Positions 1 through 8,523 of a stretch of DNA of 64,000 bases are shown here, piece by piece (within the stretch, counting starts at the first letter, position 1; each line of letters starts with the position of its first letter). The stretch spans positions 1-64,000 of the forward strand of contig DHCV01000013.1 of assembly GCA_002399025.1 (NCBI GenBank), read 5' to 3'. Source of the DNA: Bacteroidales bacterium UBA4893. Lineage in GTDB: Bacteria > Bacteroidota > Bacteroidia > Bacteroidales > P3. A model generated the notes under the pieces. The model saw only the letters and a program-made list of their open reading frames with translations. It made no database searches and was not told where the DNA came from. The translations under genes and the position numbers were made by a program.

Positions 1-1
1 A

Positions 2-127
2 TATTTCTTGGCAATCAATCCCTTCTCTTACGAATTACCGCTTGCCATAGTAAGAAATCCTTATAATAAAGAAGTGCAGGATTACAAATATAGCACGACG
101 GGAACCAAATCAAGATTTGATTTTTAA
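2..127 (+). CDS. C-terminal end of an unidentified protein (5' part outside window)
   Basis: An open frame enters from the left edge and runs 41 codons to TAA at 125-127. The visible tail contains the stretch INPFSYELPLAIV and ends in ...KSRFDF. A final Phe after alternating polar and aromatic residues would suit the last strand of an outer-membrane beta-barrel, but the piece is too short to assign a family. No start is visible. The next gene lies 500 bp downstream, so this is probably the last gene of its transcript. Confidence 0.45.
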   Translation, partial: YFLAINPFSYELPLAIVRNPYNKEVQDYKYSTTGTKSRFDF

Positions 128-627
128 AAGTCAATTATAATGAAAAATATATAGGTAATAATTCTGCCTAATCAAGGAATAAATTTGCTAAGTCCTTATA
201 AAAAACTTTTTAATCAAGGACTTTTTACCCCAAAGATGCACGTCTTTCATACCAAAAGATGTGCATCTTTCACTATAAAAGATGTGCATCTTTTTTTTAA
301 ATATATTTTAGGGATTGGAGTTTGATTTCCAGAAATTGGGTTTAGGATAAATAGTCCTAAATAAACCTAATGAATGGTTTTCTTTTGCAAATATACTAAA
401 TTATTTTGAATTGAGGATTCTATTTTTTTAATAATTATTTCCCCATTTTCAATTTTATCCTTTATCCCTAATCTTAGTATGCATAAAATAAAGAATATTA
501 GATAAATATAATTAGTTCATATATTTACTTCTTATTTATTTTGGTCTTAAACAATAAAAGATTAAGTTTTGATGTTATTACCTTATAAATAATTAAAAGT
601 AATAATAATTTAATAAAGAAAATAATT
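128..627. other. Intergenic region with palindrome array A and other inverted repeats
   Basis: This 500-bp AT-rich gap holds an inverted repeat AAGTCCTT (190-197) / AAGGACTT (216-223), two copies of TAATCAAGGA exactly 42 bp apart (169-178 and 211-220), the palindrome array at 232-293, and a 7-bp inverted repeat TTTAGGA / TCCTAAA (341-347, 355-361). A CAAATATA string at 388-395 would be a minus-strand -7 box, but no minus-strand gene follows it. I see no convincing promoter box for the peroxidase gene and no open frame of note. Confidence 0.6.
232..293. repeat. Palindrome array A: three 16-bp units at exact 23-bp period
   Basis: Units lie at 232-247 (AAAGATGCACGTCTTT), 255-270 and 278-293 (both AAAGATGTGCATCTTT), separated by 7-bp spacers of unrelated sequence. 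The arms AAAGATG/CATCTTT are inverted around a 2-bp centre, CA in unit 1 and TG in units 2 and 3. The third unit runs into a T tract, so it could also weakly end transcription of the left partial gene. The same array type recurs at 60434-60495. Confidence 0.85.
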
Positions 628-1176
628 ATGGGAAAGATACACGAATTTAAGATGAAGGCAATTAATGGTCAAATGATTGACTTTGCTCAATATGAAAATA
701 AGGTTCTTTTGATTGTAAACACTGCAAGCAAATGTGGTTTTACTGGTCAGTATGAAGGATTAGAAGAGTTGAATAAAAAATATGCTGACAAAGGTTTAGT
801 TGTTTTGGGATTTCCTTGCAATCAGTTCCTTGCTCAAGAGCCAGCAGTTGATGGAGAAATTGCAGAGTTCTGCAGTATAAATTTTGGAGTTAGTTTTCAA
901 ATGTTTTCAAAGATTGATGTTAATGGAGAGAATGCTCCAGAGATATATAAATATTTGAAAGCTAAAGCACCTTTTGAAGGTTTCCCAATTAAAGAGGTTG
1001 GAGAAAAATTATCAGGTATTTTAAAAGAAAATTCTCCTGAATTTTTAGAAGGAAATGAAATCAAATGGAATTTCACTAAGTTTTTAGTGTCAAAAGATGG
1101 TAGCAAAATCAAACGTTTTGAATCATCTGTTGCACCAAAAGAGTTAGAAAAAGATATTGAAGAGTTTATTCTTTAG
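628..1176 (+). CDS. Glutathione peroxidase family thiol peroxidase
   Basis: A 182-residue protein of the glutathione peroxidase (BtuE/Gpx) family, which reduces hydrogen peroxide and organic hydroperoxides, in bacteria usually with thioredoxin as reductant. It has the catalytic motif NTASKCGFT with peroxidatic Cys36, the FPCNQF motif near residues 62-67, a possible resolving Cys82, and the WNFTKF motif near residue 148. Length is normal and there is no signal peptide, so it is cytoplasmic. The start ATG is preceded by an A-rich leader without Shine-Dalgarno. It stands alone, and its last 11 bp overlap the end of the convergent OmpA-like gene. Confidence 0.93.
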   Translation: MGKIHEFKMKAINGQMIDFAQYENKVLLIVNTASKCGFTGQYEGLEELNKKYADKGLVVLGFPCNQFLAQEPAVDGEIAEFCSINFGVSFQMFSKIDVNGENAPEIYKYLKAKAPFEGFPIKEVGEKLSGILKENSPEFLEGNEIKWNFTKFLVSKDGSKIKRFESSVAPKELEKDIEEFIL

Positions 1177-2446
1177 GTTTTCGAAGCATAATCTCCATGT
1201 CTTTTTTCATAATGATTGTGCCTCGTTTATCTAATTTGTAAGGTTTTAACCAACCGCCCATAGCTCTAAAAGCTCCTGGCTCTCCTTCTTTTGCGGGATA
1301 GAAGTAGTTGGACATATCATCTTCAGCTACTTTTTTCCCTACATATATTGTATCTAATTGGAAAGCGGTAAGGTTACCAATTATTGCTTCAAGTTTTGTT
1401 TCTTTATCTTTGTCTTTTGTTGTTGGTACAGCTTTGTATTCCCAAGTTCCCTTTGGAGTATATGTTTTGGCAAAGAATTTAAGTCGAGCTTGGTTTTGTT
1501 GCATTTCCAAAGGAAGACGTATAGTTATTTCTGGCTTGAAATTTTCTTTTTGTTTACAAGTCTCGTAGTTAGGTTGCCTATTGGATTTAACTACAAAATA
1601 ACCAGCTTTAAGAATAAATTGTCTTTTATGTGGTACTAATGAATAGTTATTTGTAATTTCTTCAAAGGAAAGGTAGTCTTCAAAACTAAGGTCCATTTGA
1701 GCATCTATTGTGTCTTTGGTGTGAGTTAAGCTGCCTAATGCTCCTTTTGGCATTTTTAGCATTGACATATTTTTAGAAACTAAGGTAGTGTCTTGCATTG
1801 GGAAGTAGTAATCGTTAAATTTGCCTAAGGCCTCTTCAGGATTATTTTCTACAAGAATATATGCTTTGCTTGTTAGGTCAACTCCGTTTATTGTTTTCTC
1901 AGCTTGAGTTTTGCCATTTAGATTTATCCATTTGAAATCAAAAGGCATCTTATATTTAATTATGCATTCTGTTTCTCCATCGCAAGAGTGGTAATATTTG
2001 CTTGGTGTTCTACGGATAATGTATTCTGTTCCCTCTCTTGAAGCAAAGTAATCAAAAACTCTTATTGCTCTTTCTCTTGCTAAAGAAGAACTTTTTTCAG
2101 ATAGAGCTTGGTTATCGTCATATCCAATAATGGTTATTTTGTAGAATTTGCCATTTTCTTGGTCAAAAGCTAATCTATAAACGCTATCCAAAACATCCAA
2201 TCCGTCTTTAGTGTAGGTATGTTGTCCTTGTTCAAAGCAAATGAAAGCTTCAAACTTTTCTGGGTATTGTTTTTGAGGAGCAACTCCACGTTGTATCCTT
2301 TGACGAGGCATGGTAGGGAGGATAATTTTAGAGCATGAGATTGTTGCATTTTCTTTTGTTTGAGGTTTTGCAACATTTGGTTTGGGTTGAGCCATTAGAC
2401 TCATAGCAAACATCATTAAAACTAAAGAAAGGATTAGTTTTTTCAT
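1166..2446 (-). CDS. Secreted protein with OmpA-like region
   Basis: A 426-residue exported protein with a signal peptide (hydrophobic core LILSLVLMMFAMSL, cleavage near AQ at 20). Residues of roughly 66-150 resemble an OmpA/MotB-type peptidoglycan-binding fold: a strand, the TKDGLDVLDSV helix, ITIIGYDDNQ, then an LARERAIRVFDYF helix. The rest (about 150-426) is beta-rich and I do not recognise it. It is the last gene of a minus-strand run after moxR (3 bp gap), so it probably belongs to the same transcript. The role is unknown; envelope attachment or structure is an inference from the OmpA-like part. Confidence 0.7.
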   Translation of the reverse strand: MKKLILSLVLMMFAMSLMAQPKPNVAKPQTKENATISCSKIILPTMPRQRIQRGVAPQKQYPEKFEAFICFEQGQHTYTKDGLDVLDSVYRLAFDQENGKFYKITIIGYDDNQALSEKSSSLARERAIRVFDYFASREGTEYIIRRTPSKYYHSCDGETECIIKYKMPFDFKWINLNGKTQAEKTINGVDLTSKAYILVENNPEEALGKFNDYYFPMQDTTLVSKNMSMLKMPKGALGSLTHTKDTIDAQMDLSFEDYLSFEEITNNYSLVPHKRQFILKAGYFVVKSNRQPNYETCKQKENFKPEITIRLPLEMQQNQARLKFFAKTYTPKGTWEYKAVPTTKDKDKETKLEAIIGNLTAFQLDTIYVGKKVAEDDMSNYFYPAKEGEPGAFRAMGGWLKPYKLDKRGTIIMKKDMEIMLRKPKE

Positions 2447-2449
2447 AAC

Positions 2450-3433
2450 TTATGAATTTATTAGGTCAATAATAATTTTCTCAGTTGTGTAGCCTTCGGC
2501 TTGTGCTGAATAGTTTTGTACAATTCTATGTCTTAATACTGCAACTGCAACTGCTTTCACATCTTCAATGTCAGGAGAATATTTACCTTTGAATGCAGCA
2601 TAACATTTTGCACCAAGAATTAAATTTTGTGAGGCTCTTGGACCTGCTCCCCATGAAAGATATTTTTGAGCAATTGGATGTGCTTTTGGAGTTGACACTC
2701 TGGTTTTTTCAACTAATTTAACTGCATACTCATATACATTATCTGCAACAGGTAATTTCTTAATCAAATCTTGCATTAAAGTAATGTCTGCTTTTGAAAA
2801 AACAGTATTCACTTCAACAACTTTTCCGGTTGTAGTACTTTTTAATATATTTACTTCCTCGTCAAAGTTAGGATAATCTAACCACAACATAAACATAAAT
2901 CTGTCGAGTTGAGCTTCGGGCAAGGGATAAGTTCCTTCTTGTTCAATTGGGTTTTGTGTTGCAAGAACAAAGAAAGGTTCTTCCAATTTATTAGTTACTC
3001 CAGATATTGTAACAGACTTTTCTTGCATAGCTTCCAAAAGTGCTGCTTGAGTTTTGGGTGGAGTACGGTTAATTTCGTCAGCTAAAATTATATTTGCAAA
3101 TATTGGCCCTTTAATGAATTTAAACTTTCTGTTTTCATCCAATACTTCATTGCCCGTTATGTCGGATGGCATCAAATCGGGAGTGAATTGTATCCTATTA
3201 TAAGTTAATCCTAAAGCCTGAGCAATTGTGTTTACCAACAATGTTTTAGCCAATCCAGGTACACCAACTAATAGGCAATGACCCTTCGAGAAAATTGAAA
3301 TTAGTACTTGTTCAATAATGTCTTCTTGTCCTATGATTATTTTGCCAATCTCTTGTTTTAGGAGTTTGGTTTTTTCGATTAGACTATCTAAATGCTTTAC
3401 ATCTGACAATTGTTCATTATGCTCAAGTTCCAT
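2450..3433 (-). CDS. moxR: MoxR family AAA+ ATPase
   Basis: A 327-residue AAA+ ATPase of the MoxR subfamily, thought to act as chaperones that help assemble or mature protein complexes, often together with von Willebrand factor-A proteins. Walker A is GVPGLAKT (57-64), Walker B is LADEIN (about 116-121), and the sensor region includes ATQNPIEQEGTYPLPEAQ. It is full length and cytoplasmic. No DUF58/VWA partner follows; instead it lies 3 bp from surrounding genes on both sides, between a SurA-like chaperone and an OmpA-like protein. That suggests a link to envelope protein handling, which is inference from position only. Confidence 0.92.
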   Translation of the reverse strand: MELEHNEQLSDVKHLDSLIEKTKLLKQEIGKIIIGQEDIIEQVLISIFSKGHCLLVGVPGLAKTLLVNTIAQALGLTYNRIQFTPDLMPSDITGNEVLDENRKFKFIKGPIFANIILADEINRTPPKTQAALLEAMQEKSVTISGVTNKLEEPFFVLATQNPIEQEGTYPLPEAQLDRFMFMLWLDYPNFDEEVNILKSTTTGKVVEVNTVFSKADITLMQDLIKKLPVADNVYEYAVKLVEKTRVSTPKAHPIAQKYLSWGAGPRASQNLILGAKCYAAFKGKYSPDIEDVKAVAVAVLRHRIVQNYSAQAEGYTTEKIIIDLINS

Positions 3434-3436
3434 AGA

Positions 3437-4789
3437 TTATTTATTTTTTATCCAGCTAATTCTAAAAGTACAATCCTTATATTCATTATCAATCCTAATG
3501 TAGGTCTTAGGAATTCTCCTATTAGCCCAATCTAAAATAGCATTAGTTTTTGCTGATTCTAAGGCTGAATTATATATTTTGTCATAATCATCCTTAAGAT
3601 TTATCTTATGCTTAGGTATTTTAGATGTAACCTTGATTAACCTATAGGAAGATCCTAATTCAGTTTTATAAAGACTTGGTCCAACAATATCCCCTTGTGA
3701 GTGTTTTGTAAAATCAATTTTATCAAGGTTTTCCATCATTTCATTAATGTTATCTTTAGGGAAACGTGCACTTGCACTATAAGGGTTAATAATTGTTCCC
3801 CCTGTTAATTTTGAAGGGTCATCAGAGTATTGTTTAATAGCCTCTTCAAAGCTAATTTTATTCTCACTAATTAAATTCTTAACGCTGTCCAAAACAAGTT
3901 TGGTCCTATACAATTCTGTGTTTGAAACCTTAGGTTGAAGAAGAATATGGCGACAATTAACTTGGTCTCCTCTTCTTTCAATCATTTGAACAATATGAAA
4001 TCCTTTTTTTGTTTCAAAAACAGGAGATACTTCACCTTCTCTTAATGAAAAAGCAACAGATTCAAATTCTGCCACCATATATCCTCGACCGAAGAAACCT
4101 AACTCGCCTCCTTTTTTAGCAGAAGCTGGATCTTCAGAATAGAGTGTTGCTATAGTTGAGAACTTATCACCCTTTAATATTCTTTCTCTATATCCATTAA
4201 GTCTTTCTTTGATTAGTTGCTTTTCTTCATCAGAAATTTTTGGATGAATTACAATTTGTGAAAATTCATATTCTTCATCAATTTCAGGCAGACTGTCACT
4301 TTGAATTTTATTATAAAAATCTGTTACCTCATTCGGTGTTACTTTTACCTCAGAAGTTAGCTTACGACTAACTTCGCCAATCAAAATGTTTTCCTTTATT
4401 AGATCTTGATAATACTCTTTTATTTCATTAACAGTTTTGTTCATTTGTTTTTCCAAAATATCTCTTGACCCTGCTTGACGAATCATGTAGTTTATCCTAT
4501 TATCCAATTCTCTATTTACCTGCTCTTGTGTGATATCTATGGAATCAATCTGTGCTTGATGAAGCATAAGCTTATTAATTAACAGCCCCTCAAACAGATC
4601 ACATTTTTCAGCAAAAATATCATCAACATTTCCAAAACGTTGTTTTTGTTGCAAATAGGAAGTTTCAAGTTCAGATTGTTTAATCATATTCTTACCCACA
4701 ACTGCAATTACCTTATCCAATACGTTTGTTTGTGCAAATCCAGATAGATTTACTAAACAGATTAGACTTATTAGAATGATTTTTTTCAT
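3437..4789 (-). CDS. SurA-like periplasmic peptidyl-prolyl isomerase
   Basis: A 450-residue parvulin-type PPIase with a signal peptide (cleaved after about residue 19, ...SGFAQ). It has an N-terminal chaperone region (about 20-165, with VLDKVIAVVGKNMIKQSEL typical of SurA), a clear parvulin domain at about 170-275 (FSQIVIHPK, SEDPASAKKGGELGFFGRG, GFHIVQMIER), and a second more divergent one at about 278-390 (CRHILL, YSDDPSK). SurA-type proteins escort unfolded outer-membrane proteins through the periplasm. It sits 11 bp downstream of a second parvulin gene and 3 bp upstream of moxR, in one minus-strand run headed by guaB. Confidence 0.9.
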   Translation of the reverse strand: MKKIILISLICLVNLSGFAQTNVLDKVIAVVGKNMIKQSELETSYLQQKQRFGNVDDIFAEKCDLFEGLLINKLMLHQAQIDSIDITQEQVNRELDNRINYMIRQAGSRDILEKQMNKTVNEIKEYYQDLIKENILIGEVSRKLTSEVKVTPNEVTDFYNKIQSDSLPEIDEEYEFSQIVIHPKISDEEKQLIKERLNGYRERILKGDKFSTIATLYSEDPASAKKGGELGFFGRGYMVAEFESVAFSLREGEVSPVFETKKGFHIVQMIERRGDQVNCRHILLQPKVSNTELYRTKLVLDSVKNLISENKISFEEAIKQYSDDPSKLTGGTIINPYSASARFPKDNINEMMENLDKIDFTKHSQGDIVGPSLYKTELGSSYRLIKVTSKIPKHKINLKDDYDKIYNSALESAKTNAILDWANRRIPKTYIRIDNEYKDCTFRISWIKNK

Positions 4790-4800
4790 TAAATACTTAC

Positions 4801-6804
4801 TTAGTTAGTTATGGAATTTAAAACGTCTTGATTAACCTTATAGGTATAATTTGCTCTCAAATATTTTATCCATTCTGCTTCCAAATATTCTTGATAGTCT
4901 GAAGTGGCAATTCCTTTTGCTTCAATTAGAGTTTTGTTTGATGGTGCTAATAGACTATGTACAAAAACTATATGGTTCTTATTGTCAATTTTAATAGGTT
5001 CGCTCAATCCTAAATTCCAATTAGTCAAATCTACAATCCTATTCTCACCCTTTTCATATTTTCCCCATTTGAAATCAAAATACTCTATAGATTTTTCTTT
5101 TACTTTAAAAGTTTTTGCAAGCATTTCAATTATTTCTTCATTGGTTTTCTTCTTCTTTATACCTTTTTGAATAATCTTTCTTGCTTTCTTTAGGTCAAGT
5201 TCTTTATAAAAATTAAATACAGTAGCATCAACTCTGTCTTTCCATTTATAATTGTTTCGGTTATTTTCAAAATAATTATTCAACCCAACACTATCAGTAA
5301 TTGATTTATTCCAAACAAATTTGTCTGTGATTGAAAAAATAAGAATTCCATCTCTAAACTCATCAATTGTAACTTTTAAATCAGGGTGTTTGGTTTCGAG
5401 TTTTTGGTCAGCAAAATTCAAAACCTTCTCATCAGAAATCTTTCTATAGATTCTATTTACATATGTTGGAATATATTCAGGAGTTTGATTTTGCTGTATT
5501 TGTTCAATCTCTTTTGCAAGGTCATTTTGAGTAAACACTAGTTCACCTATTGTAAAAATTGGTTCTATCCCTTTGAAATTTTCAGGAACTTGCCAATTCT
5601 TTACAAAAATAGAGTCTGTTACGATATTAATTACTGCATCTAATTTAGATAAATCTTCTTTAAACCCGTATTCAATCTTACTTTTCTTAATAAACTCTTC
5701 AATAGTTCTATAGCTCCTCATATCTTTAGAAATTCTTTGTTCAATAGTTGGTCTTTGTGCTTCAAAACTTTCAATAGGGTTTAGAAGAAGAGGTTTAATT
5801 ATATGCCAACCATATCTTGTTTCAAAAGGTTTAGTGTAAGAATTAATTGGAGTTTGCATAATCATTTCTGTATATTCAACAGGCATATTAATAACTCTTT
5901 GTGAGGCAAGAATTCCTTGTTTTTTGGAAGAATATCTATCATCGGAATATTTTGCAACAACTGAATCAAAAGAAATATTATTCTGAAGCTCACTATAAGC
6001 ACTTTCTATCAATCTCTTAGTTTCTTCTTTGCTCGAATGGTTATCAAAATTCACCCAGATATGAGCAATATTGCAAGTAGAGAAAGGAGTCGGTTTCCTA
6101 TCAATAAGTTTAATAATATGATAGCCTCTTTGAGAACGAATTGGCATAGAAACTTCATTAATTTTTAAATTATAGCATGCAGACTCGAATGGGTAAATCA
6201 TATTAAAAGCAGAAAAATATCCCAAGTCTCCTCTGTTTCCTTTCATGACAGAGTTCGATTCTGGTCTTGACTGGTCTTTAGCAGAAGGGTCGTCAGAGTA
6301 TAGTACAGCCAGCTCTCCAAAGTCTTCACCTTTCAAAACTCGATTTCTGATACTAAGTGCTTTATTATATGCTTCCAAAGTGTCATTTGGAGTTGCATTT
6401 GCTGGAATTAATACTAATATATGAGATGCTCTTACAATTTCTTTCGACCTTTCATAGGCTTCTTTTATCAAACTCTCAGTTATTGTATTGTCATTTAAAT
6501 ATGGTTCAACTAATTGTTTCCTATACGAATTGACTTCTGATTTATATTCAGGCAATGTGTCTAAACCCAATTTTCTTGCTTCAGCTAATTTTAGTTTAAA
6601 GTTAATGTATAATTCAAGGTATTCATTTAAGTCTTTCTTAAGTATCTTTTTTTCAGGATTAGGATTATTTCGTTGAAACATGTCAACGAATTCTTTTCTT
6701 GAAATTTTTTCACCACCAACCTCAATAACTATATCTTTATCTGTTTGAGAATATGAAATTAAGGTTATAAAACTAAATAATAATAAACCAAATAATTTTT
6801 TCAT
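4801..6804 (-). CDS. Large PpiC/parvulin-type peptidyl-prolyl isomerase
   Basis: A 667-residue exported PPIase with a signal peptide (FGLLLFSFITLISYS). Two parvulin domains can be seen: about 125-240 (ASHILVLI, YSDDPSAKDQ, GDLGYFSAF, QRGYHIIKLIDR) and about 240-350 (AHIWVNF, YSDDRYSSKKQG, RYGWHIIKPL). The remaining 300 residues have no motif I know. It probably helps fold outer-membrane or secreted proteins in the periplasm. It lies 11 bp from both guaB and the SurA-like gene. Pairing of two parvulin-domain chaperones next to guaB is a layout I recall from other Bacteroidetes. Confidence 0.87.
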   Translation of the reverse strand: MKKLFGLLLFSFITLISYSQTDKDIVIEVGGEKISRKEFVDMFQRNNPNPEKKILKKDLNEYLELYINFKLKLAEARKLGLDTLPEYKSEVNSYRKQLVEPYLNDNTITESLIKEAYERSKEIVRASHILVLIPANATPNDTLEAYNKALSIRNRVLKGEDFGELAVLYSDDPSAKDQSRPESNSVMKGNRGDLGYFSAFNMIYPFESACYNLKINEVSMPIRSQRGYHIIKLIDRKPTPFSTCNIAHIWVNFDNHSSKEETKRLIESAYSELQNNISFDSVVAKYSDDRYSSKKQGILASQRVINMPVEYTEMIMQTPINSYTKPFETRYGWHIIKPLLLNPIESFEAQRPTIEQRISKDMRSYRTIEEFIKKSKIEYGFKEDLSKLDAVINIVTDSIFVKNWQVPENFKGIEPIFTIGELVFTQNDLAKEIEQIQQNQTPEYIPTYVNRIYRKISDEKVLNFADQKLETKHPDLKVTIDEFRDGILIFSITDKFVWNKSITDSVGLNNYFENNRNNYKWKDRVDATVFNFYKELDLKKARKIIQKGIKKKKTNEEIIEMLAKTFKVKEKSIEYFDFKWGKYEKGENRIVDLTNWNLGLSEPIKIDNKNHIVFVHSLLAPSNKTLIEAKGIATSDYQEYLEAEWIKYLRANYTYKVNQDVLNSITN

Positions 6805-6815
6805 AAATATTACTT

Positions 6816-8282
6816 TTATCTTGAATAATTAGGTGCTTCACTTGTAATTGTAATGTCATGTGGGTGACTTTCAGCATAACCAGCTGAAGTTATCTTAATG
6901 AATTTTGCATTTTGTAGTTCAGAAATATTTCTTGATCCAGTATAGCCCATTCCTGCTTTTAATCCTCCAGTTAGCTGATGAATTACCTCAGAAACAGTGC
7001 CTTTATATGGAACTCTACCAACTATTCCCTCAGGAACCAATTTATTAATATCATCTTCCATATCTTGGAAATAACGATCCTTTGAACCTTGTTGCATAGC
7101 CTCAAGTGACCCCATTCCTCTGTATGATTTATATTTTCTTCCTTCATAAATAATTGTATCCCCAGGTGATTCCTCAACTCCTGCCAATAGAGAGCCTGCC
7201 ATAATAGAACTTGCTCCAGCAGCTAAAGCTTTAACTATGTCCCCAGAATAACGTATTCCTCCATCAGCAATAATTGGAATATTCTTACCTTTCAATACTT
7301 TTGCAACATCATATATTGCACTTAATTGTGGAACACCAATACCAGCAATGATTCTTGTTGTACAAATACTACCAGGTCCAATTCCAACTTTTAGTGCATC
7401 AGCTCCAGCTTTTACTAATTCAATTGCAGCCTCTGAAGTAGCAATGTTTCCAACAACAATATCAACGTGTTTGTATTTTTTTCTAACTTTCTTTACGACC
7501 TCAATCACGTTTTTACTATGACCATGAGCAGTATCAACAACAATTGCATCAACGCCAGCATCAATAACAGCATCAATTCTATCATACATATTAGCTGTAA
7601 TACCTATTCCAGCAGCAACACGCAAACGACCCATTTTGTCTTTGCATGCGTTAGGACGCTCTTTTAACTTAATTATATCTCTATAAGTAATTAGTCCAAC
7701 CAACTCGCCTTTTGAGTTAACTACAGGAAGTTTTTCAATTCTATGTTGCTGAAGAATATCAGCAGCCATTTCAAAATCTGTATTTTCTGGTGCAGAAATA
7801 ACATTGGTTGTCATTACCTCTACAATAGGACGATTTATATTCCTTTCAAATCTTAAATCCCTATTGGTAACTATACCAATTAACTTATTTTGTTTATCAA
7901 CAACTGGAATTCCTCCAATCCCAAATTCTTTCATCAATGCTAAAACATCTTTAACTATAGCATTTTTATTGATAGTAACTGGATTGATAATCATCCCATT
8001 TTCCGCTCTTTTAACTTTTAAAACTTCAGCAGCTTGTTTTTCAATTGTCATGTTTTTATGCAAAACACCAATACCTCCTTCCTGAGCCATTGCAATAGCC
8101 ATTTTTGCCTCAGTAACAGTGTCCATTGCTGCTGAAACTATAGGAATATTAATTGGAATATTGCGAGAGAATAGAGAATTAACTTTTACCTCTCTTGGTA
8201 TAATGTCTGAATATGCAGGCACTAAAAGGACATCGTCATAGGTTAGTCCTTCACCAACGAATTTTTCTGAATTTGAAAACAT
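6816..8282 (-). CDS. guaB: IMP dehydrogenase
   Basis: A 488-residue inosine-5'-monophosphate dehydrogenase, which oxidises IMP to XMP with NAD+ in the committed step to GMP. It has the N-terminal GLTYDDVLLVPAYSD motif, two CBS domains (about 95-210), the active-site loop GPGSICTTR with catalytic Cys near residue 307, and the flap GMGSLEAMQ. The start is set at ATG 8280-8282 (protein starts MFSNSEKF). The frame stays open upstream, but a -7 box (TATCTTTG on the minus strand, 8306-8313) lies there, so longer versions would begin inside or before the promoter. It is the first gene of the run that continues to 1166. Confidence 0.96.
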   Translation of the reverse strand: MFSNSEKFVGEGLTYDDVLLVPAYSDIIPREVKVNSLFSRNIPINIPIVSAAMDTVTEAKMAIAMAQEGGIGVLHKNMTIEKQAAEVLKVKRAENGMIINPVTINKNAIVKDVLALMKEFGIGGIPVVDKQNKLIGIVTNRDLRFERNINRPIVEVMTTNVISAPENTDFEMAADILQQHRIEKLPVVNSKGELVGLITYRDIIKLKERPNACKDKMGRLRVAAGIGITANMYDRIDAVIDAGVDAIVVDTAHGHSKNVIEVVKKVRKKYKHVDIVVGNIATSEAAIELVKAGADALKVGIGPGSICTTRIIAGIGVPQLSAIYDVAKVLKGKNIPIIADGGIRYSGDIVKALAAGASSIMAGSLLAGVEESPGDTIIYEGRKYKSYRGMGSLEAMQQGSKDRYFQDMEDDINKLVPEGIVGRVPYKGTVSEVIHQLTGGLKAGMGYTGSRNISELQNAKFIKITSAGYAESHPHDITITSEAPNYSR

Positions 8283-8305
8283 ATTTTTATAATAAATATA
8301 ATCTG

Positions 8306-8313
8306 CAAAGATA
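8306..8313 (-). promoter_or_regulatory. -7 promoter box of guaB operon
   Basis: The plus strand reads CAAAGATA, giving TATCTTTG on the minus strand, a match to the Bacteroidetes -7 consensus TAnnTTTG. It predicts a leader of about 20 nt before the guaB ATG. No clear -33 TTTG is seen at the usual spacing. Confidence 0.55.
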
Positions 8314-8491
8314 AAACTTTTTGGAAGAATTGAAAAGAAAAAACTTAATTGAGGTAAAATATAAGATATTTTCAATGATTAATTATGGATTAAAAGTTGT
8401 AGCAAACTTATTGTTTTTGCTTTTAAATTTTATTGAAAGATATAATCGAAATATTTGTCAAATTAAATGATAAGGATTTTAAAAATGATTG

Positions 8492-8499
8492 TATCTTTG
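8492..8499 (+). promoter_or_regulatory. -7 promoter box of the gingipain-like gene
   Basis: TATCTTTG, a full match to TAnnTTTG, lies 25 bp before the ATG. The nearest upstream TTTG (8454-8457) is too far away to be a normal -33 element. Confidence 0.5.
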
Positions 8500-8523
8500 T
8501 CGCTTTAATAAAGAGGATTGATT

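Noticed and set aside
255..270. Palindromic units as ordinary transcription terminators
   Set aside because: The 7-bp arms leave only a 2-bp loop, and most units have no T run after them. Only the third unit of array A (278-293) runs into Ts and could act weakly.
232..293. CRISPR-like spaced repeats (also 29105-29161, 39018-39094, 60434-60495)
   Set aside because: Units are 13-16 bp and spacers 6-9 bp, far shorter than CRISPR spacers, and no cas gene is in the window.
1308..1639. Plus-strand open frames opposite the OmpA-like gene
   Set aside because: Low-complexity, Phe/Ser-rich translations typical of antisense frames in AT-rich genes.
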